NCBI GenBank assembly: GCA_904501675.1
Contig: CAJGCL010000071.1
Span: 1-10,225, forward strand
Length of the DNA stretch: 10,225 nt
DNA from: Clostridiaceae bacterium
Lineage (GTDB): Bacteria; Bacillota; Clostridia; Oscillospirales; Acutalibacteraceae
Reading direction: 5' to 3'
Part shown: positions 7,599 to 10,225 of the stretch, in pieces
Layout of the letters: each line of letters opens with the position of its first letter
Position numbering within the stretch: the stretch's first letter is position 1
Notes under the pieces: model-generated
The model's input: the letters and a program-made list of their open reading frames with translations, nothing else
What the model was told of the DNA's origin: nothing
Database searches by the model: none
Program-made: the position numbers and the translations under genes

Positions 7599-7627
7599 AT
7601 TATATATGATGTTTTTTGAAAAATCAA
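7599..7627 (-). promoter_or_regulatory. recA operon promoter
   Basis: A -35 box TTGATT (7622-7627) and a perfect -10 TATAAT (7599-7604) are separated by 17 bases on the minus strand. This is a strong sigma-A-type promoter, as expected for a gene that is held down by LexA and must respond fast. The leader to the recA ATG is about 40 bases. Confidence 0.88.
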
Positions 7628-7708
7628 GCAATTTTCTAAAAATTTTTTGAATTTTTTCCTCTGAATATGTAAAAGTTCATAAAAACACGGTATTTATAAA
7701 AAAAATGC

Positions 7709-7737
7709 TTGCATTTGCATTAAAAAGGTGTTATGAT
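7709..7737 (+). promoter_or_regulatory. rpmB promoter
   Basis: TTGCAT (7709-7714) and TATGAT (7732-7737) are 17 bases apart on the plus strand, and TG at 7729-7730 makes the -10 extended. Expected start near 7744, about 60 bases ahead of the rpmB ATG. It is divergent from the recA promoter, with about 80 AT-rich bases between the two -35 boxes. A second TTGCAT at 7715-7720 is badly spaced and is probably not the -35. Confidence 0.8.
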
Positions 7738-7763
7738 ACATTTCGTTGTCTTATGTTTAGACG

Positions 7764-7777
7764 TAAATTCGAATTTA
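7764..7777. promoter_or_regulatory. 14-bp perfect palindrome in the rpmB leader
   Basis: TAAATTCGAATTTA is its own reverse complement and lies about 20-33 bases into the expected rpmB transcript, upstream of the GGAGGT ribosome binding site (7791-7796). It could be a protein-binding site acting as a roadblock, or could arise by chance in AT-rich DNA. It does not closely match the Zur box known from Bacillus. Confidence 0.3.
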
Positions 7778-7804
7778 TAAAAAAATATAAGGAGGTGCAG
7801 CTCA

Positions 7805-7993
7805 ATGGCAAAATGTGAATTTTGTAACAAGGAAGTTGCTTTCGGCATCAAGGTTTCTCACTCACACAGACGTTCAAACAGAACTTGGAAGCCAAATGTA
7901 AAGAGAGTTAAGGCTATCGTTAACGGCTCTCCAAAGAGAGTTTATGCTTGCACACGCTGCTTGCGCTCCGGTAAGGTTACCCGCGCTATCTGA
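7805..7993 (+). CDS. rpmB: Ribosomal protein L28 (bL28), zinc-ribbon form
   Basis: Component of the large ribosomal subunit. At 62 residues it has the length of Gram-positive L28. Typical segments are GIKVSHSHRRSNRTWKPNVK (14-33) and VNGSPKRVYACTRCLRSGKV (39-58). Cys4, Cys7, Cys49 and Cys52 form two CxxC knuckles, so this is the zinc-binding (C+) version. Cells that also carry a cysteine-free L28 can swap it in when zinc is scarce. The ATG follows GGAGGT with 8-base spacing. The gene stands alone, with its own promoter and terminator, divergent from the recA operon. Confidence 0.97.
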   Translation: MAKCEFCNKEVAFGIKVSHSHRRSNRTWKPNVKRVKAIVNGSPKRVYACTRCLRSGKVTRAI

Positions 7994-8011
7994 TTAAACT
8001 TAAGGTTTAAC

Positions 8012-8063
8012 AAAAGCAATTCAGCCACGAAGCTTGCTTCGTGGCTTTGCTTTTTGTCTTTTT
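8012..8063 (+). terminator. Intrinsic terminator of rpmB
   Basis: AGCCACGAAG (8023-8032) pairs perfectly with CTTCGTGGCT (8037-8046) around a CTTG loop. An outer arm AAAAGCA (8012-8018) also pairs with TGCTTTT (8048-8054), making a long two-part stem. T-rich sequence follows (TTTTTGTCTTTTT). It begins about 20 bases after the rpmB stop and should give strong termination. Confidence 0.93.
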
Positions 8064-8094
8064 ACTAAAATATTTTGTTTTTATTTGTATAAAC

Positions 8095-8113
8095 ATTCCA
8101 ATTGAATTCCAAT
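8095..8113. repeat. Direct repeat ATTCCAAT over the -35 of the LRR gene
   Basis: ATTCCAAT occurs at 8095-8102 and again at 8106-8113, start-to-start 11 bases, about one turn of the helix. The two copies flank and overlap the TTGAAT -35 box (8102-8107). This arrangement would allow a regulator to bind both copies on one face of the DNA. It may instead be chance in an AT-rich promoter. Confidence 0.4.
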
Positions 8114-8130
8114 GACAACCGTACTATAAT
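8102..8130 (+). promoter_or_regulatory. Promoter of the LRR/dockerin gene
   Basis: TTGAAT (8102-8107) and a perfect TATAAT (8125-8130) are separated by 17 bases. Transcription should start near 8137, about 30 bases before the TTG start. A second TATAAT at 8139-8144 has no matching -35 and is a weaker candidate. Confidence 0.75.
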
Positions 8131-8156
8131 TAAAATAGTATAATATGTAACCAATT

Positions 8157-8162
8157 GAGGTG
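8157..8162 (+). promoter_or_regulatory. Ribosome binding site that fixes the start of the LRR gene
   Basis: GAGGTG at 8157-8162 contains the GTG at 8160 that would otherwise be the first possible start, so that GTG is part of the binding site and cannot use it. The TTG at 8169 is six bases after the box and is the best start; TTG at 8166 is three bases after it and less likely. Confidence 0.75.
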
Positions 8163-8168
8163 AATTTG

Positions 8169-9581
8169 TTGTTTAATAAAAAAATACTTTGCTTTTTCCT
8201 TGCTCTTATACTTACAATCGGATGCTTTCTTTTTCCATCAAATAAACAAGAGCTTTCGGTTTCTGCTGCAGACGAGGTAGTTAAAGTATCACCTGATGAC
8301 TTATACTACGACATTATCAATGATAACGGGCGTGAAAGCATCGCTATATTTTACTACTATGGTAAAGACAAAAAAATTTCAATTCCAGATAAAATTGATG
8401 GGTATCCTGTTACTTACCTAGAATATTCATCTTTCGGCGACAGTCAAACACTGGAATATGTAGAATTGCCTGCTTCTGTTGAATATATTTCTCCCGGTAT
8501 ATTTGATTCAAGCCTTAAGTTGAAGGAAATTGCAATTTCTTCATCAAATAAATACTACACCTGCTCTGATGGTGTGCTTTATAATAAGGATATGACAGCC
8601 TTGCTTATATGTCCGGCAGGCAGAAGTGGTAGTTTTACTGTGCCGAAGAGCGTTGTTTCAATCAGCGAGCTTGCCTTTTACAGATGTTACAATCTTACAT
8701 CTGTAAAAATGTACAATAACGTGCTTTCAATAGGAGATAACGCTTTTGAAAGCTGTTGGAATCTCAGCACTCTTAAACTCAGCGATAATTTGCAGGTTTT
8801 AGGTTACAGAGCGCTGGCACACTGCAATAGCCTTAAAAGCATACATCTTCCATATTCTTTGAAAAATATTGGTAAGCAGGCTTTGCTTGGCGGTATCGAT
8901 TCAGCTGATAATATGTTCTACTATTACATAAACGGAATATATTATGTTAAGGGTTCATATGCTGAAACCTATCTCAAAACTCTTCACTTACCGCCCAAAT
9001 ATCTCAAGGCAGAAACAAGATGTGTAACAGATATAGATTCCAACATTACTCTCTATGACTCTGCAGGAGTTTTCCCAAAGAATGATAAAATTGACCTTTT
9101 GGTTTCTATAAAGCCTAACAGTTCATATACCGCTCTTCTTCCTGTAAGATACAATACAATGAATGCATATCAGATTACATTCTTACAAAACGGAGTAGCA
9201 AAAACGCTTTCAAAGGAGTGTGTTGTAAGGTTCCATGGGCTTGCGTCAAATACAATACCTACCGCCACAAAGGTATATGTATCTCGTGCAGGCGCTTTAG
9301 TTGAAAAAACAAGAGCTCCTCAGGCAGCTTTTGTAGGTACTACTTTCACAGGTACAGATACATTCGTTGTTATCACAAACAACAACTTCACCCTTAAAGG
9401 CGACATAGACGGTGATGGCACACGCTCAGTTTATGATGCACGCTTTGCCCTTTGCATTGTTGCAAACCTTGTTTCAAATGTTACCCAAGCACAGTTAAAT
9501 ACCGCAAACGTTGATGGCGTAGCAGGCATAAAAACAACAGACGCAACAGAAATTCTTCGCTACGCAGCAGGAATTAAATAA
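8169..9581 (+). CDS. Secreted leucine-rich-repeat (BspA-like) protein with C-terminal dockerin-like module
   Basis: Predicted exported protein of 470 residues, counted from the TTG at 8169. A signal peptide (1 to about 34) has NKK, a hydrophobic core and a likely signal peptidase I cut after SVSA or SVSAA. Residues 92-242 carry BspA-type leucine-rich repeats with the pattern LPASVEYISPGIF, VPKSVVSISELAFYRCYNLT, IGDNAFESCWNLSTL and LPYSLKNIGKQALLGG. Such repeats usually mediate binding to proteins or surfaces. Residues 290-395 look like a beta-sandwich linker domain often seen before dockerins; this is inference. The C-terminus (412-470) is a two-part dockerin-like fold: DIDGDGTRS with Asp412, Asp414, Asp416, Ser420 and Asp423 as a complete calcium loop, then a second half NVDGVAGIKTTD with a degraded loop. 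Dockerins attach to cohesins on a scaffold, but similar calcium modules also occur alone. There is no enzyme domain, LPXTG anchor or membrane tail. A 105-residue unknown protein follows 24 bp later. Substrate and partner are unknown. Confidence 0.88.
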   Translation: MFNKKILCFFLALILTIGCFLFPSNKQELSVSAADEVVKVSPDDLYYDIINDNGRESIAIFYYYGKDKKISIPDKIDGYPVTYLEYSSFGDSQTLEYVELPASVEYISPGIFDSSLKLKEIAISSSNKYYTCSDGVLYNKDMTALLICPAGRSGSFTVPKSVVSISELAFYRCYNLTSVKMYNNVLSIGDNAFESCWNLSTLKLSDNLQVLGYRALAHCNSLKSIHLPYSLKNIGKQALLGGIDSADNMFYYYINGIYYVKGSYAETYLKTLHLPPKYLKAETRCVTDIDSNITLYDSAGVFPKNDKIDLLVSIKPNSSYTALLPVRYNTMNAYQITFLQNGVAKTLSKECVVRFHGLASNTIPTATKVYVSRAGALVEKTRAPQAAFVGTTFTGTDTFVVITNNNFTLKGDIDGDGTRSVYDARFALCIVANLVSNVTQAQLNTANVDGVAGIKTTDATEILRYAAGIK

Positions 9582-9592
9582 TAAATAATTTT

Positions 9593-9597
9593 GGAGG
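9593..9597 (+). promoter_or_regulatory. Ribosome binding site that fixes the start of the small unknown gene
   Basis: GGAGG at 9593-9597 is eight bases before ATG 9606. The in-frame TTG at 9591 overlaps this box and cannot be the real start. Confidence 0.9.
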
Positions 9598-9605
9598 AAA
9601 TAGAT

Positions 9606-9923
9606 ATGATAGCTTTAGGAAAATACAAAGCAAAAATTAATAACATGTTCTTCAAGGGAGATGCAATCTTCGAGCTTGAAAAAGATGGCGACGCATACGA
9701 AATGGAAATCGAGCTTCAGGGTGCAGATTTTGATATGCCTGATTTTAAGCTTTCAAACACAAGAGAAGAAGGCAACACATTCTACGCAAACGCTACTACA
9801 TCTCTTCTTCCAGGCAAGGATATTGATGTAGAGCTTACATTTGAAGACGGCAAATGCAATGGCTTCCTTAAAATTCCTTTCATAGGCAAGATTAAGATTA
9901 AAGACGCAGAAAAAATCGCATAA
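9606..9923 (+). CDS. Small acidic protein of unknown function
   Basis: A 105-residue protein from the ATG at 9606; I do not recognise a family. It has no signal peptide and no membrane segment, so it is probably cytoplasmic. The sequence alternates hydrophobic and charged residues in short runs (KYKAKINNMFFKGDAIFEL, YEMEIELQ, DIDVELTFEDG, GFLKIPFIGKIKIKD), with turns such as KDGD, PGKD and EDGK. This suggests a small all-beta barrel or sandwich, perhaps lipocalin-like, but that is only inference. It is rich in D, E and K and has one cysteine (about 86). It lies 24 bp after the LRR/dockerin gene with no promoter or terminator between, so the two are probably one transcript. A terminator follows 15 bases after its stop. 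It is real by ribosome binding site, codon pattern and position. Confidence 0.85.
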   Translation: MIALGKYKAKINNMFFKGDAIFELEKDGDAYEMEIELQGADFDMPDFKLSNTREEGNTFYANATTSLLPGKDIDVELTFEDGKCNGFLKIPFIGKIKIKDAEKIA

Positions 9924-9937
9924 ATCAAATTAAAAGT

Positions 9938-9970
9938 AAACCTCGGCTCATTAATAATGAGCCGAGGTTT
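9938..9970. terminator. Strong, probably bidirectional terminator between convergent genes
   Basis: AAACCTCGGCTCAT (9938-9951) pairs perfectly with ATGAGCCGAGGTTT (9957-9970) around a TAATA-type loop; pairing can even run on to 16 bp. On the plus strand TTTATT follows. On the minus strand TTTACTTTTAATTT follows the stem, also T-rich. It can therefore end both the small gene (plus) and the serine acetyltransferase (minus, stop at 9984). Confidence 0.92.
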
Positions 9971-9983
9971 TTTATTGGACAAA

Positions 9984-10225
9984 TTAATTAGAGTAGTAAA
10001 TTGTCTTACCCTCTTCAACAGAGCTTGTAAGCCATGTGTTACCGCCAATAACACAATTATCACCAATTTTTGTATCACCGCCAAGAATTGTGGCGTTAGC
10101 GTAAATAACAACGTTATTTCCAATGTCAGGATGACGTTTAATATTCTTAACAGGATTGCCGTTTTCATCAACCTTAAAGCTTTTTGCGCCAAGGGTTACA
10201 CCCTGATAAATCTTAACCCTGTTAC
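9984..10225 (-). CDS. Serine O-acetyltransferase, C-terminal part (cut by window edge)
   Basis: Makes O-acetylserine from serine and acetyl-CoA, the first step of cysteine synthesis, in the cytoplasm. The last 79 residues and the stop are present. They form the left-handed beta-helix built from hexapeptide repeats: VKIYQGVTLGAKS, IGNNVVIYANATILGGDTKI, IGDNCVIGGNTWLT. An insertion of about 15 residues (FKVDENGNPVKN) before KRHP, and the VIYANATILGGDT and VIGGNTWLT wording, match the longer EpsC-like serine acetyltransferases rather than short CysE. The serine-binding N-terminal helices and the catalytic His/Asp pair are mostly outside. The gene runs off the right edge and converges on the plus-strand genes. 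Other hexapeptide acetyltransferases share the fold, but the GVTLG and KRHP wording favours this one. Confidence 0.88.
   Translation of the reverse strand, partial: NRVKIYQGVTLGAKSFKVDENGNPVKNIKRHPDIGNNVVIYANATILGGDTKIGDNCVIGGNTWLTSSVEEGKTIYYSN

Noticed and set aside
7748..7762. Small GTCT/AGAC hairpin in the rpmB leader
   Set aside because: A four-base stem is too short to support a riboswitch or protein-binding leader.
7994..8010. Inverted repeat TTAAAC/GTTTAA after the rpmB stop
   Set aside because: Only six weak A/T-rich pairs, and a much stronger GC-rich terminator follows at once, so it is probably chance.
8186..8240. Lipoprotein signal (LTIGC) in the LRR protein
   Set aside because: The residue three before the cysteine is Thr, not Leu/Val/Ile, and the residue two before it is Ile. 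A better signal peptidase I site (SVSAA) lies just downstream, so an ordinary secreted protein is more likely.
9782..10192. 136-codon open frame on the minus strand
   Set aside because: It crosses the strong terminator at 9938-9970 and is in the wrong frame relative to the serine acetyltransferase. It also overlaps the small plus-strand gene.
1..10225. CRISPR arrays, insertion sequences, phage genes, tRNA or rRNA genes
   Set aside because: Looked for on both strands. No regularly spaced repeats, transposase or integrase motifs, terminal inverted repeats or tRNA-like cloverleaf were seen; nearly all sequence is accounted for by the genes listed.

Overview
The window looks like a chromosomal segment of a low-GC Gram-positive anaerobe, most likely a gut Clostridia of the Ruminococcaceae/Oscillospiraceae type. 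The evidence is strong GGAGG-type ribosome binding sites, TTG starts, good sigma-A-like promoters, a Bacillus/Clostridium-style LexA box, a pyruvate phosphate dikinase, and a secreted leucine-rich-repeat protein ending in a dockerin-like calcium-binding module. The genus is an inference; no rRNA or other marker is present.

Layout. 1-1220 (minus) holds the N-terminal part of pyruvate phosphate dikinase (ppdK), cut by the window edge, with its own promoter and a perfect inverted repeat over the -35. 1372-7551 (minus) is one tightly packed seven-gene operon in the transcribed order recA, recX, rimO, pgsA, cysS, yhbY and an unknown single-pass membrane protein. Genes overlap or lie at most 16 bp apart. 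The operon starts at a promoter with a LexA box and ends in an intrinsic terminator. From 7709 the plus strand carries rpmB (four-cysteine L28) with its own promoter and terminator. Next come a secreted LRR/dockerin protein and, 24 bp later, an unknown small protein of 105 residues. A strong, probably bidirectional terminator at 9938-9970 separates these from the minus-strand 3' end of a serine O-acetyltransferase, which runs off the right edge.

How the genes relate. The operon joins DNA repair (RecA and its modulator RecX) to ribosome and translation functions (RimO, CysS, YhbY) and phospholipid synthesis (PgsA). If the LexA box works, DNA damage would raise expression of the whole set. The accessory-looking part is 8102-9923, where a secreted protein and a small unknown protein sit among core genes. 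I see no CRISPR array, transposon, phage gene, tRNA, rRNA or known riboswitch.

The best candidates for something undescribed are the LRR/dockerin protein with its partner gene, the membrane protein ending the recA operon, possible operators upstream of ppdK, rpmB and the LRR gene, and an abrupt GC rise inside ppdK at the left edge. None amounts to a clear new multi-gene system.
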